From: Flammeovirga yaeyamensis
Lineage (GTDB): Bacteria > Bacteroidota > Bacteroidia > Cytophagales > Flammeovirgaceae
DNA: 64,000 nt
Direction of reading: 5' to 3'
NCBI RefSeq assembly: GCF_018736045.1
Contig: NZ_CP076132.1
Span: forward strand, 4,866,501 to 4,930,500
The notes under the pieces are model-generated. The model was not told the origin of the DNA and made no database searches. It was given only the letters and a program-made list of their open reading frames with translations. The translations under genes were made by a program, and so were the position numbers. This document shows positions 24,899 through 33,914 of the stretch, piece by piece. Every line of letters starts with the position of its first letter. Positions within the stretch are counted from its first letter, which is position 1.

Positions 24899-27800
24899 AT
24901 GAAAAGAAGTTTCTTACATATATTAATCTTATTATTTAGTATTTCATATACTCAGGTATTTGGTCAATTTGGTGTGGATATCAAAAACGGAGATCTTATC
25001 AACACCACCGAAGTCCAATTATCTATTAATATCCCTGATGCTATCAAAATGATCATTAGTAATGATTACGATTTTGGTGATGCAGAATGGGTGAATTACC
25101 AAAGACACTATTTTTGGACACTTAACGATGGTGATGGGGAAAAAGAAGTTTTCCTTAAATTCCTTTTAGCAAACGGTCGAGAAACCGATGTTTTTGTAGC
25201 CTACACTATTCTAGATACCAAACCACCTTATGCAGGTCGAGTAAACTTTTCTAGAGGTAATTATACACGTTCTAGAAGAGTAGAAATTGATTTAAAATGT
25301 AAGGAAGCAACATTCATGAACCTCAGTAACACAGGAGTGTTTAATGATGCAGATTGGATGCCTTTCAGAAAACATATTCACTCTTGGATGCTTACTTCTG
25401 GTGATGGTTTAAAAAAGTTACATGTAAAGTTTAAAGACAATGCAGGTAACGAAACTAAAGTGTATACCGACTATATCAAATTAGATACTCAAGCTCCCGA
25501 ACCAAAATATATAGATATTGTTCCAGATTATGCTGTTTATGATCGTTCCAACGACATCAAATATGTAAATCAACATAATAAAATTGTAAGCTTAGAAATG
25601 GAAGCAAAAGGTGCTGAATACATGAAAATCAGTAACAGCATGAACTTCTATGGACATAAATGGAGAAGATATACCGATTTCTTGGATGAATGGGAAATGG
25701 AAGAAGATGTCTTCGAAGGATTCAAAAAAGTATTTATCAGATTTAGAGATAAAGCAGGTAACGAATCGAAAACCATTTCTCAACGTATTTATGTTGATAC
25801 AAAACCGCCAATTAATCCTAGAATATCAATTAATGGTGGAGATGAATATACTAAGTCTACTCATGTCACACTTCAGTTAAGAGCGACTGATGCCTATGAA
25901 ATGAGGATTGCCAACGACAAAGAATTTGATACTGCCGGAGAATGGGAGTTTTACAATAGAAACAAAATCTGGGAACTTCAAGAGGGAGAAACAGGTAAAA
26001 GGGAAGTTTGGATTTCTTACAGAGATAAAGCTCGAAATCAATCAGAACCTATAAAAGCAGAGATAATATACGATAAAGATCCTCCTAGCGATGGTCAGAT
26101 ATTTACTCAAGGTGATATAACATCTACTTCTGAAAAATCTATCAATATTCGATTAAAAGCGGAAGGGGCCTTTTTAATGAAGATAGCATTAGAAGATCGA
26201 TTCGAAAAAGCACCTTGGAGAGATTATGATACTCGTCCTTTTTCTATTTTCCTTGGAGATGATGGTGGATCAAAAAAGATACTAGTACAATTTAAAGATC
26301 GATCGGGAAATCTATCTGAAATTTACGAAAAAGAGATTTTTCAGGAAATTAGAGCTTTAACACCGATGATTGTCATCGATGAGAATCAAGAATACAATAC
26401 GGATAAAGAAGGTAAAGTCAACCTATTTTTGTATTGCTTGAATGCTACTAAAATGATGGTAAGTACATCAGAAGATTTTAGTGATGCAGAATGGATCGAT
26501 TATAAAAAAAGAATTCCATTCTACTTAAAAAAACCTGATGGAACTAAAACTATCTACGCAAAATTTAAGACCTCTACAAATACAGAGTCTATTACCGTTC
26601 GAGATCAAATTCAATGGGACATTACTCCTCCTCAAAATCCAACAATGGAGTTAAAAGTTCTTCCTACAGAATCAAGAATTTATTATACAAAAGATTATAT
26701 CGTTAAGGTAAAAGCGGAAGACGCAGTTGCCATGCAAATTACTGAAGACTCATCTTTCACAACTGCATCATGGAAACCATATGTAGAAACTCCTTTCTTT
26801 TATGGAATGAGTGTAAAAGGAGGACCTGTTGGCTACCGTAATTTATATGTCCGATTTAAAGATTTTGTGGGTAACCTTTCAGAGCCTATTAAAAAGAAAG
26901 TGTATTTCGATGCTACTGCCCCTCAAAATCTAGCCGTTCGAGTTATTGTACCCGAGATACAAGAAAATATTGCTGTTCCTTTACAATTCAATTTTGTGAG
27001 GGAAGCTGCTTTACATATGGAAATGATTGCTGACTCTGCTTTCTATATGAGAATAGCGGATAATCCTACTTGGCAAAATTCAGAATGGATTCCATATCAA
27101 AGAGATTATCATTATCCATTAAGTGGTCAAGAAGGTAAGAAAATGATCTACGTTCAGTTTAAGGACGACCATGATAATGTCACTCGAATTATCAAAAAGA
27201 ACATTATTTGGGATAGAGATCCTCCTTTACAACCTCAATTGATAATTAATAAAGGAGATGAATATACAAGAGAAGCTACAAGAAGAGTTGTACTTAATCC
27301 AATATGTACGAATGCTGATTTCATGGTCATTTCTAATAACTCAGATTTATCTGAGGGGTATTGGACTCATTACCGATCAAGAGTAAATTGGTTACTTACT
27401 GAGGGCGATGGTGAAAAAACCGTATATGTAAAGTATTTTGATTATGCTGGCAATGAATCTTTCGAAGCAAGAGCTCATATCAATTTAGACCGTTCTACTC
27501 CTTCTATTAATTCTATTACTATTAATAATAAGGAACAATTGACGGGAGATCCTGAAGTAACCTTAAAAATTGATGCGACTCATGCTGCTGAAATGATCAT
27601 TTCTAATGATTATAGTTTTGCTTCTCCTTCTTCTTGGGAACCTTATCAAAGAGAAAAGAAATGGAGGTTGCACCCTCACTCTAGTCAAGCAAAAGTATTT
27701 ATCAAAGTAAGAAACAAAGCAGGAATGCAATCTGCACCTTCTTATTCAACAATAAAACTAGATACAGATCACCCAATATTATATAATATCCAAATTAATA

Positions 27801-28048
27801 ATGGGGCAACGGGTACGGAAGAACAAGTGGTTAAAGTTCAGACGCATGCTTCTGATGATACTATTGAAATGCAGCTTTCGAATACCAACAAATTCTATAA
27901 CGCTGAATGGATTCCATACACCACTGAGATTGAATGGGATTTAGGAGGAAGAGGCAGAAAGTATGTTTACGTTCGATTTAGAGATGAAGCAGGTAACGTT
28001 TCTCAGCCATTAAGAGCTGAAATTTTAGTTTACGAACAAGTAAGATAA
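24899..28048 (+). CDS. Secreted protein of eleven tandem ~90-residue beta-sandwich repeats
   Basis: 1049 residues from the ATG at 24899; a frame-open start at 24854 would add 15 residues ahead of a normal signal peptide (MKRSFLHILILLFSISYTQV). Apart from the signal the whole protein is eleven repeats of about 85-100 residues. Each has a strand with A-x-x-M-x-I-S-N, then A-x-W-x-x-Y, W-x-L, GDGxKxVYVKFKDxAGNxS, and ends LDxxxP. The pattern resembles the Ig-like repeats of archaeal and bacterial surface proteins. There is no catalytic domain and no obvious C-terminal sorting domain. Probably an extended periplasmic or surface rod. It ends at a strong terminator. Confidence 0.8.
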   Translation: MKRSFLHILILLFSISYTQVFGQFGVDIKNGDLINTTEVQLSINIPDAIKMIISNDYDFGDAEWVNYQRHYFWTLNDGDGEKEVFLKFLLANGRETDVFVAYTILDTKPPYAGRVNFSRGNYTRSRRVEIDLKCKEATFMNLSNTGVFNDADWMPFRKHIHSWMLTSGDGLKKLHVKFKDNAGNETKVYTDYIKLDTQAPEPKYIDIVPDYAVYDRSNDIKYVNQHNKIVSLEMEAKGAEYMKISNSMNFYGHKWRRYTDFLDEWEMEEDVFEGFKKVFIRFRDKAGNESKTISQRIYVDTKPPINPRISINGGDEYTKSTHVTLQLRATDAYEMRIANDKEFDTAGEWEFYNRNKIWELQEGETGKREVWISYRDKARNQSEPIKAEIIYDKDPPSDGQIFTQGDITSTSEKSINIRLKAEGAFLMKIALEDRFEKAPWRDYDTRPFSIFLGDDGGSKKILVQFKDRSGNLSEIYEKEIFQEIRALTPMIVIDENQEYNTDKEGKVNLFLYCLNATKMMVSTSEDFSDAEWIDYKKRIPFYLKKPDGTKTIYAKFKTSTNTESITVRDQIQWDITPPQNPTMELKVLPTESRIYYTKDYIVKVKAEDAVAMQITEDSSFTTASWKPYVETPFFYGMSVKGGPVGYRNLYVRFKDFVGNLSEPIKKKVYFDATAPQNLAVRVIVPEIQENIAVPLQFNFVREAALHMEMIADSAFYMRIADNPTWQNSEWIPYQRDYHYPLSGQEGKKMIYVQFKDDHDNVTRIIKKNIIWDRDPPLQPQLIINKGDEYTREATRRVVLNPICTNADFMVISNNSDLSEGYWTHYRSRVNWLLTEGDGEKTVYVKYFDYAGNESFEARAHINLDRSTPSINSITINNKEQLTGDPEVTLKIDATHAAEMIISNDYSFASPSSWEPYQREKKWRLHPHSSQAKVFIKVRNKAGMQSAPSYSTIKLDTDHPILYNIQINNGATGTEEQVVKVQTHASDDTIEMQLSNTNKFYNAEWIPYTTEIEWDLGGRGRKYVYVRFRDEAGNVSQPLRAEILVYEQVR

Positions 28049-28069
28049 TTCTATTTCATTAAAATACAG

Positions 28070-28112
28070 AAACCCCTTTTACAAAAAATATAATTTGTAA
28101 AAGGGGTTTTGT
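28070..28112 (+). terminator. Terminator of the repeat-protein gene
   Basis: AAACCCCTTTTACAAA (28070-28085) and TTTGTAAAAGGGGTTT (28094-28109) form a 16-pair perfect stem around an 8-base loop, followed by Ts. Confidence 0.88.
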
Positions 28113-28293
28113 CTTTTCAAAGAATTGAAATTTAAGACACACACTTATATGTTAACATTGATTATTTAAAATACCTTACTATTCCCGAATTGCTTTTCAG
28201 TAATATTAACTTATTCATATTTCTGTAACAACAATAGGATTTCAATTCATCATTTGTTCTTTTTTCAGCTAATTCCACGAAATATTTACCCTC

Positions 28294-28301
28294 TACTTTT
28301 G
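28294..28301 (+). promoter_or_regulatory. Predicted -7 box of the TonB receptor gene
   Basis: TACTTTTG matches the Bacteroidota -7 consensus and lies 26 bases before the ATG at 28327. A -33 TTTG at the usual distance is not seen. Confidence 0.45.
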
Positions 28302-28326
28302 CATCAGTTAAAAACAACAAACCAAG

Positions 28327-31095
28327 ATGAAAACTTTTAACCTACTAGTTTTATTATCAATCATAACTAGCATTCAACTTCATGCCCAAGCCGTAATATC
28401 GGGTATGGTGAAGGATGCTGACACTGGCGAAGAAATAATTGGTGCCAGTGTAATCATCAAAGGCACAACAAAAGGTGCCTCATCTGACATCTACGGAAAA
28501 TTTTCTTTTCAAGTTGAGTCTGGTACTCACGAAATTATCGCTTCTTTTATTGGTTACAAGGCGTCTAGCAAAACAGTAAGCATAAACGCTAACGGAAATG
28601 CAGAAGTGATTTTCAATTTAGCTATTGATGCACAAGAGTTAGAAGCTGTTGAGATTGTTGGTAAAGCCAACAAAGAAAGTGCTCAAGCTTTAATGGTTGA
28701 GCGTAAGAACGCGGATATCATGATCGAATCTATTGGTGCCGAAGAAATGTCTGTAAAAGGTGTTTCGGATGTAGAAGGTGCCATGACAAAAATGACAGGT
28801 GTGGCGAAAGTAAGAGGAAAAGGACTTTATGTAAGAGGTCTTGGAGATCGTTACAACATCGCAACAATGAACGGACTTCCGGTTCCATCTACCAACCCCG
28901 ACTTAAAAGTTATCCCGTTATCAATTTTCCCTACTGACTTAGTTAAAAACATTGGTGTCTCTAAAACAGCAACTCCAGAATTATATGGTGATTTCGCTGG
29001 TGCAAACATTGACATTACGCTTAAAGATTATCCTGATGATGCTTTCTTTACAATAGGAATTTCAGGAGCATACAACACTTTAGCTTCATTCAACGACTTT
29101 AAAACGCATAAAGACGGACAGTACGAAGCGTTTGGATTTAATGGCGATGCAAGACAAAGACCTGAAGGAGGTGTACCTACAATTACTCCAAATGGCGAAC
29201 CAGGTAATTTTAATACATCATGGTCGCCAACTACAATAAACGCTCCGATGAACTTAGGTTTAAATGCATCTGGTGGTAAATCTTGGAATATTGGTGATGA
29301 AAGTGTTTTTGGTATAATCGGATCATTAGCTCACAGTAATAAATATGAGTACAGAGATGGTCGCTTTGCCGCTTACAATGCACAAGCCACTCCATATGTA
29401 GATTATGATCGTGAAGAGTGGATCTACTCTACAAATACTTCTGCTTTATTAAACTTCACATTTGAATTAAATAGCAGACATAAATTCAAATTAAACAATA
29501 TCGTTGTCAACGAGTCTTTCAACTCAGTGGATGAAAACTACGGATACAACAACGACTTGGATACTGAAACATTATTCGCTAGAAGAAATACATATCTTCA
29601 AAATACCATCTTCGTTAATCAGTTTTCTGGTGATCATAAATTCATGGAAAATGATCGATTGAATTTTACTTGGGGTGTTTCTAGAACAGAAACTATCTCT
29701 CAAGAACCTGATAGAAGACAACTATTATTCTCTGGTAGATCTGTTGATGGTAAGGAAGTCAACTTATTCTCCCGTAATGCATTTGATAATCATCGTTATT
29801 GGGGTGAAATGAATGAAGTGGAATATGCTGCTAGAACAGATGTTTCCATTGGATTAGGTGCTTTTAATACAAACAATGACAATTTCAGAAGTACTTTAAG
29901 GTTCGGATATCAAATGAAATCTAAAACGAGAGATTTTGAGTGGTTCCAAACTAACATTAGATCAAGTAGTGCGGTTGTAAGGGGTATTAATTCGGAGGAT
30001 CCAAACGATAGAATCAACGAATGGATTCAAAATGAAACGATCAACTATTCTCCTTTTACTATTCCTAATAACTATTTCCAAGCTAAAATGGATGTGCATT
30101 CCTTCTATACTGGCTATGATTACGATATCATGCCAAGTAAATTAAAGATGAATGTAGGCTTAAGAACAGAGATTGGTGAACAGTATGTGATGTACAAAAT
30201 GCAAGGTGATTTAATTGCTGATCCTTACAGAGAAGACAGTTATTCATCTGTAGAATTCTTACCATCATTCAATTTAAAATACTCACTTGATGACCGATCA
30301 AACATGAGATTCGCCGCTAGTAAAACAATTACTAGACCTGGTATGAGAGAGTTAATTCCTTTCGAATATCAAACAGTCGTGGGTGGTGAAGCCATTATCG
30401 GTAACCCGAACTTAAAAAATGCACAGAATTACAATGTGGATTTGAAATACGAAATCTTCCCTAATTCAGGAGAATTGTTCTCAGTAGGTTTATTCGGTAA
30501 GTACTTGGATAATCCAATTGAAAAAGTAGCTAGACCATCTGCAGGTAACGTCTACTCTTTCGATAACATTGGGACAGCAACGGTAGCAGGTATTGAAATT
30601 GAATTCGAAAAATCTTTAGGAAGTATTTTCAATAATGGCTCTGAAGCTTTAGAAAGAACAACTGTTGGTATGAATGGTACATTTATGTACTCTCAAATGA
30701 CGATCGCTGACGATATCAATACGATTGTTACCAACCGTCAGAGAGCTTTACAAGGTGCTTCTCCTTATATACTTAATGCTAATGTGGGGTATCAACAAGA
30801 CTGGGGCAACGGTGATATCAACTCCATTTTCACTTTGACTTACACTACTTTTGGCGATAGAATCTTCGCAGCAGGTGCTATGGGAGCTGGAGACATCTAT
30901 GAAAAATCATTCGGTACTTTAGACCTAATAATTAGAAATAAAATCAAGGATGCATTAAGCTTTAATGTATCAGCTAAAAACTTATTAAACCCTTCTATCG
31001 AGCGATTTCAAAAATTTGAAGGAGGGACAACAAAACAAGTTTCATCTTATCAATTAGGTATGGAACTAGGTGTAGGACTTTCTTACACATTCTAA
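28327..31095 (+). CDS. TonB-dependent receptor with N-terminal carboxypeptidase-regulatory-like domain
   Basis: 922 residues. Signal peptide (about 1-20) is followed by a CarboxypepD_reg-like domain (about 22-105: AVISGMVKDADTGEEIIGAS), the plug (GVSDVEGAMTKMTGVAKVRG, GLYVRGLGDRYN) and a 22-strand-type barrel ending YQLGMELGVGLSYTF. It imports a large ligand across the outer membrane using TonB energy. It is not preceded by a SusD gene; instead a lipoprotein with a beta-helix begins 48 bases downstream, so it is a receptor/lipoprotein pair of another type. The ligand is unknown. Confidence 0.9.
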   Translation: MKTFNLLVLLSIITSIQLHAQAVISGMVKDADTGEEIIGASVIIKGTTKGASSDIYGKFSFQVESGTHEIIASFIGYKASSKTVSINANGNAEVIFNLAIDAQELEAVEIVGKANKESAQALMVERKNADIMIESIGAEEMSVKGVSDVEGAMTKMTGVAKVRGKGLYVRGLGDRYNIATMNGLPVPSTNPDLKVIPLSIFPTDLVKNIGVSKTATPELYGDFAGANIDITLKDYPDDAFFTIGISGAYNTLASFNDFKTHKDGQYEAFGFNGDARQRPEGGVPTITPNGEPGNFNTSWSPTTINAPMNLGLNASGGKSWNIGDESVFGIIGSLAHSNKYEYRDGRFAAYNAQATPYVDYDREEWIYSTNTSALLNFTFELNSRHKFKLNNIVVNESFNSVDENYGYNNDLDTETLFARRNTYLQNTIFVNQFSGDHKFMENDRLNFTWGVSRTETISQEPDRRQLLFSGRSVDGKEVNLFSRNAFDNHRYWGEMNEVEYAARTDVSIGLGAFNTNNDNFRSTLRFGYQMKSKTRDFEWFQTNIRSSSAVVRGINSEDPNDRINEWIQNETINYSPFTIPNNYFQAKMDVHSFYTGYDYDIMPSKLKMNVGLRTEIGEQYVMYKMQGDLIADPYREDSYSSVEFLPSFNLKYSLDDRSNMRFAASKTITRPGMRELIPFEYQTVVGGEAIIGNPNLKNAQNYNVDLKYEIFPNSGELFSVGLFGKYLDNPIEKVARPSAGNVYSFDNIGTATVAGIEIEFEKSLGSIFNNGSEALERTTVGMNGTFMYSQMTIADDINTIVTNRQRALQGASPYILNANVGYQQDWGNGDINSIFTLTYTTFGDRIFAAGAMGAGDIYEKSFGTLDLIIRNKIKDALSFNVSAKNLLNPSIERFQKFEGGTTKQVSSYQLGMELGVGLSYTF

Positions 31096-31143
31096 GACAT
31101 TCATTTTTAAGTCAATTATTATTAAAACCATTCAATCAAAAAA

Positions 31144-32355
31144 ATGAAAAATTTAGTACAAAAATTCGCAGCTATCTCAATGTTAGCATCTGTACTTGTT
31201 GCTTGTAACAACGATGAGACTACTGAGGCTCCATCAGAAAGTGAAGGAGCTATTCTTGAAGCTAAATTGACAGAACAACAACCTATTGCTATCGATGGTG
31301 AAGCAACAGGATGGACTCCAGGTGACTGGGCTGTAGCTGTAGATTTTCCTGGTACTGATGTATCTGACGTGACTGAAGACAATGCTGACGGTACTCTTCC
31401 AAGAGACATTAGCGAAGATCTTACTTTAGAAGCCAACTCTACATGGATTCTTTCTGGTGGTGTTCACGTTAGAAACGGAGCTACATTAACAATCAAACCT
31501 GGTGTACGTGTTGTGGACCTTGAAGGTGAAGATGTTGCTTACCTAATGGTAGAACAAGGTGCTAAAATCGAAGCAAACGGTACAGCAGAAAACATGATTG
31601 TTTTCACTTCACAAGATCAAGTTCCAGGTTCATGGGGTGGTATTATTCTTAATGGATATGCTCCCATCAACGTAGAAGGTGGTAAAGCACATCCTGAAGT
31701 AGGTACTGGTATTGATGGTGAAGCATTATGGTATGGCGGAGATGACGCTAACGATGACTCTGGTTCATTATCATACATTCGTTTGGAGTTCGGTGGTAAC
31801 GAAATTACTACTGACAAAGAGCACAATGGTTTCACATTTAACGGTGTTGGTAACCAAACTGAATGTCATCACTTACAAGCACACAAAGGTGACGACGACG
31901 GATTCGAATGGTTCGGTGGTACAGCGAATGCATCATTCTTAGTTTCTACTGATAACAAAGATGATCAATTTGACTGGACAGAAGGTTGGACAGGTACTTT
32001 GGAAAATGCTTACGCTCACGTAGCAGAAGGTTGTGACCGTGGTTTCGAAGGCGACAATAACGCTCAAAACCATGAGGCTACTCCTTTCTCTCACCCAACA
32101 TTAAAAAACATTACTGTAATTGCTGAAGAAAACGGTTCTGACTCTCAAGGTTTCAAAATTCGTGTAGGTTCTAAGGTAACTATGGACAATGTAATCGTTA
32201 AAGGTTTCCCTACAGGTGTATCAATTGAGCACGATGTGACATTGAAGCACGTAGACAACACTTACAACGGTGATGCTAATGACTTTACTGTTACTAACTT
32301 GAATGTATCTGAGTCTGCTGATAAAGACATCGAATACAAAGCTTCAAGACAGTAA
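31144..32355 (+). CDS. Beta-helix-type surface lipoprotein paired with the TonB receptor
   Basis: 403 residues, SPII signal with lipobox SVLVAC (C21), then an acidic linker. The body looks like a right-handed parallel beta-helix: VRNGATLTIKPGVRVVDLEG, MVEQGAKIEANGTAENMIVF, SWGGIILNGYAPIN, later MDNVIVKGF. Acidic stretches (GGDDANDDSG, HKGDDDGFEWFGG, DNKDDQFDWTEGW) suggest bound Ca2+ or polar ligand sites. Similar lipoproteins sit beside TonB receptors in other Bacteroidota and marine gammaproteobacteria (from memory). Most likely the surface-exposed ligand-capture partner of the upstream receptor. Ligand unknown. Confidence 0.75.
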   Translation: MKNLVQKFAAISMLASVLVACNNDETTEAPSESEGAILEAKLTEQQPIAIDGEATGWTPGDWAVAVDFPGTDVSDVTEDNADGTLPRDISEDLTLEANSTWILSGGVHVRNGATLTIKPGVRVVDLEGEDVAYLMVEQGAKIEANGTAENMIVFTSQDQVPGSWGGIILNGYAPINVEGGKAHPEVGTGIDGEALWYGGDDANDDSGSLSYIRLEFGGNEITTDKEHNGFTFNGVGNQTECHHLQAHKGDDDGFEWFGGTANASFLVSTDNKDDQFDWTEGWTGTLENAYAHVAEGCDRGFEGDNNAQNHEATPFSHPTLKNITVIAEENGSDSQGFKIRVGSKVTMDNVIVKGFPTGVSIEHDVTLKHVDNTYNGDANDFTVTNLNVSESADKDIEYKASRQ

Positions 32356-32548
32356 TCTTATATAAAAAATTCTTGGTTTGAGGTGGTCCAAGCTTAACTT
32401 CTTAAGGGAGGATCACCTATTCTTTCCAACTTAGAAATGAAAAATTAAATTATAGTTTAACTTACATCTACTTTCTGATACTATAAAGACATTGCTTGAT
32501 ATACATCCCTAGTATATCATTCAATACTAAAACAAATCCAATATCACG

Positions 32549-32583
32549 AAAAGCCTTTTCTTAATAAGATAAGGCTTTTTTGT
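32549..32583 (+). terminator. Terminator of the TonB receptor/lipoprotein unit
   Basis: AAAAGCCTT pairs with AAGGCTTTT around TTCTTAATAAGAT (which itself pairs TCTT/AAGA), followed by a T-run. It lies about 195 bases after the lipoprotein stop, giving a long 3' untranslated region. Confidence 0.75.
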
Positions 32584-32611
32584 TGTATCAGTTTTTAATA
32601 AAAATAGGCAT

Positions 32612-32643
32612 ACAAAAAAGCCCATCAATTGCTTGATGGGCTT
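32612..32643 (-). terminator. Terminator of the minus-strand ROK kinase gene
   Basis: On the minus strand AAGCCCATCAA pairs perfectly with TTGATGGGCTT around GCAA, then a T-run. Confidence 0.85.
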
Positions 32644-32664
32644 CATATATATAAAAGCTACTAA

Positions 32665-33636
32665 TTAAGCTTTTTGAAGTTTTTCGTATTCTTGCCAAGC
32701 TAATGCTGAAGAACCTAAAATTGCCGTGTTATCTCCTTCTAGGTTAGAAACTACCAATCTAGTTTTACCTTTGAACAATGATAAACAATTCTCTTCCATT
32801 GCTGCACGAGTTGGCTCTGTGATATACTCACCTGCAGAAGCTAATCCACCAAACAATACAATTGCCTCAGGGCTAAAAATTGCGATAGTATCCGCTAGTG
32901 CTTTACCTAAAATCTCGCCAGTTACATCAAATGCTTCTTTTGCTAAAGCGTCTCCATCTTCAGCAGCATCAAAAATATCTTTAGCTGTCAATTGTTCGAA
33001 AGTTTTACCAGATAGTAAACTGTTTCCGTTGTTATCAGCTAGTAATTCGAACATTGTACGTTTGATACCAGTAGCAGAAACATACGTTTCTAAACAACCT
33101 CTACGACCACAACCACAAATTCTACCGTCTTCAACCACATTAATGTGACCAAGTTCACCAGCAAAACCATCGTGACCATATAATAAATCGCCGTTTACAA
33201 TAATACCAGAACCTAAACCAGTACCTAAAGTAACTACGATAAAGTTTTTCATACCTTGAGCAACACCAAACTTCATTTCGCCAAGTGCAGCTGCATTAGC
33301 ATCGTTTGTAATTGCAACAGGTACTTTAAAGTGATCTTGCATTAAGTCAGCAATGGCAACTTCTTCACCCCAACCTTTAAGGTTTACTGCCTTCTCAATT
33401 TTACCATTGTAGTAGTTCGCATTCGGTGCACCGATACCAACTGCTACCATGTCGATTTCACCAGCTTTAGACTTTAAATCGTCTACAGTAGCGAAAACAT
33501 TTTTCAAGAAATTATCAAATGGTTCGTCCGCTCCAGTTGGAATGTGAGTACTTACTAAACATTTACCGTGACGATCTACGAAACCGATCTTAGTATTCGT
33601 TCCTCCCACATCAATTCCTAAAGTAACTGCTGTCAT
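32665..33636 (-). CDS. ROK family glucokinase-like sugar kinase (zinc-type)
   Basis: 323 residues from the ATG at 33636; the TTG six bases upstream is a weaker start. ATP-binding DVGGTNTKIGF is at the N-terminus, catalytic Asp in TNDANAAALGE, GTGLGSGIIVNG in the middle, and the full ROK zinc motif CGCGRRGCLE after GELGHINV. No DNA-binding domain, so it is a kinase, not a repressor. It most likely phosphorylates glucose or a related hexose. It is divergent from a glycosidase-like lipoprotein and a second ROK gene. Confidence 0.93.
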   Translation of the reverse strand: MTAVTLGIDVGGTNTKIGFVDRHGKCLVSTHIPTGADEPFDNFLKNVFATVDDLKSKAGEIDMVAVGIGAPNANYYNGKIEKAVNLKGWGEEVAIADLMQDHFKVPVAITNDANAAALGEMKFGVAQGMKNFIVVTLGTGLGSGIIVNGDLLYGHDGFAGELGHINVVEDGRICGCGRRGCLETYVSATGIKRTMFELLADNNGNSLLSGKTFEQLTAKDIFDAAEDGDALAKEAFDVTGEILGKALADTIAIFSPEAIVLFGGLASAGEYITEPTRAAMEENCLSLFKGKTRLVVSNLEGDNTAILGSSALAWQEYEKLQKA

Positions 33637-33914
33637 TTTCAAAATATTTATATCGTTAGTGTTATTTTTTTTGTTGATTTTTCAATCGCGTCGGAAGTTG
33701 ATCAAACTTTTTTAAAATAGAAATGATTTTCATTATAAAAGTTATTAATGCCTTAATTTTTTTAATAGATCATTACACTTTTCGAATATTGTAACCTTTA
33801 TTAACGAACAATTGAGTATTTTCTATGATTATAATCAGATAGCATCTTAACCTACTACTACATTATATTCTCTGATTATCAATGAAAAAAATTATTACTC
33901 ATTTCTATCACACT

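Larger units (their letters stand above)
32356..32664. other. Intergenic region between convergent lipoprotein and ROK kinase genes
   Basis: It contains a 9-pair hairpin (AGGTGGTCC at 32381-32389 with GGATCACCT at 32410-32418, one wobble) soon after the lipoprotein stop but without a T-run, then two proper terminators facing opposite directions (listed separately). No gene seen. Confidence 0.6.

Noticed and set aside
31122-31436. 104-codon minus-strand frame over the beta-helix lipoprotein gene
   Set aside because: It is the reverse shadow of a gene with clear signal, lipobox and beta-helix pattern.
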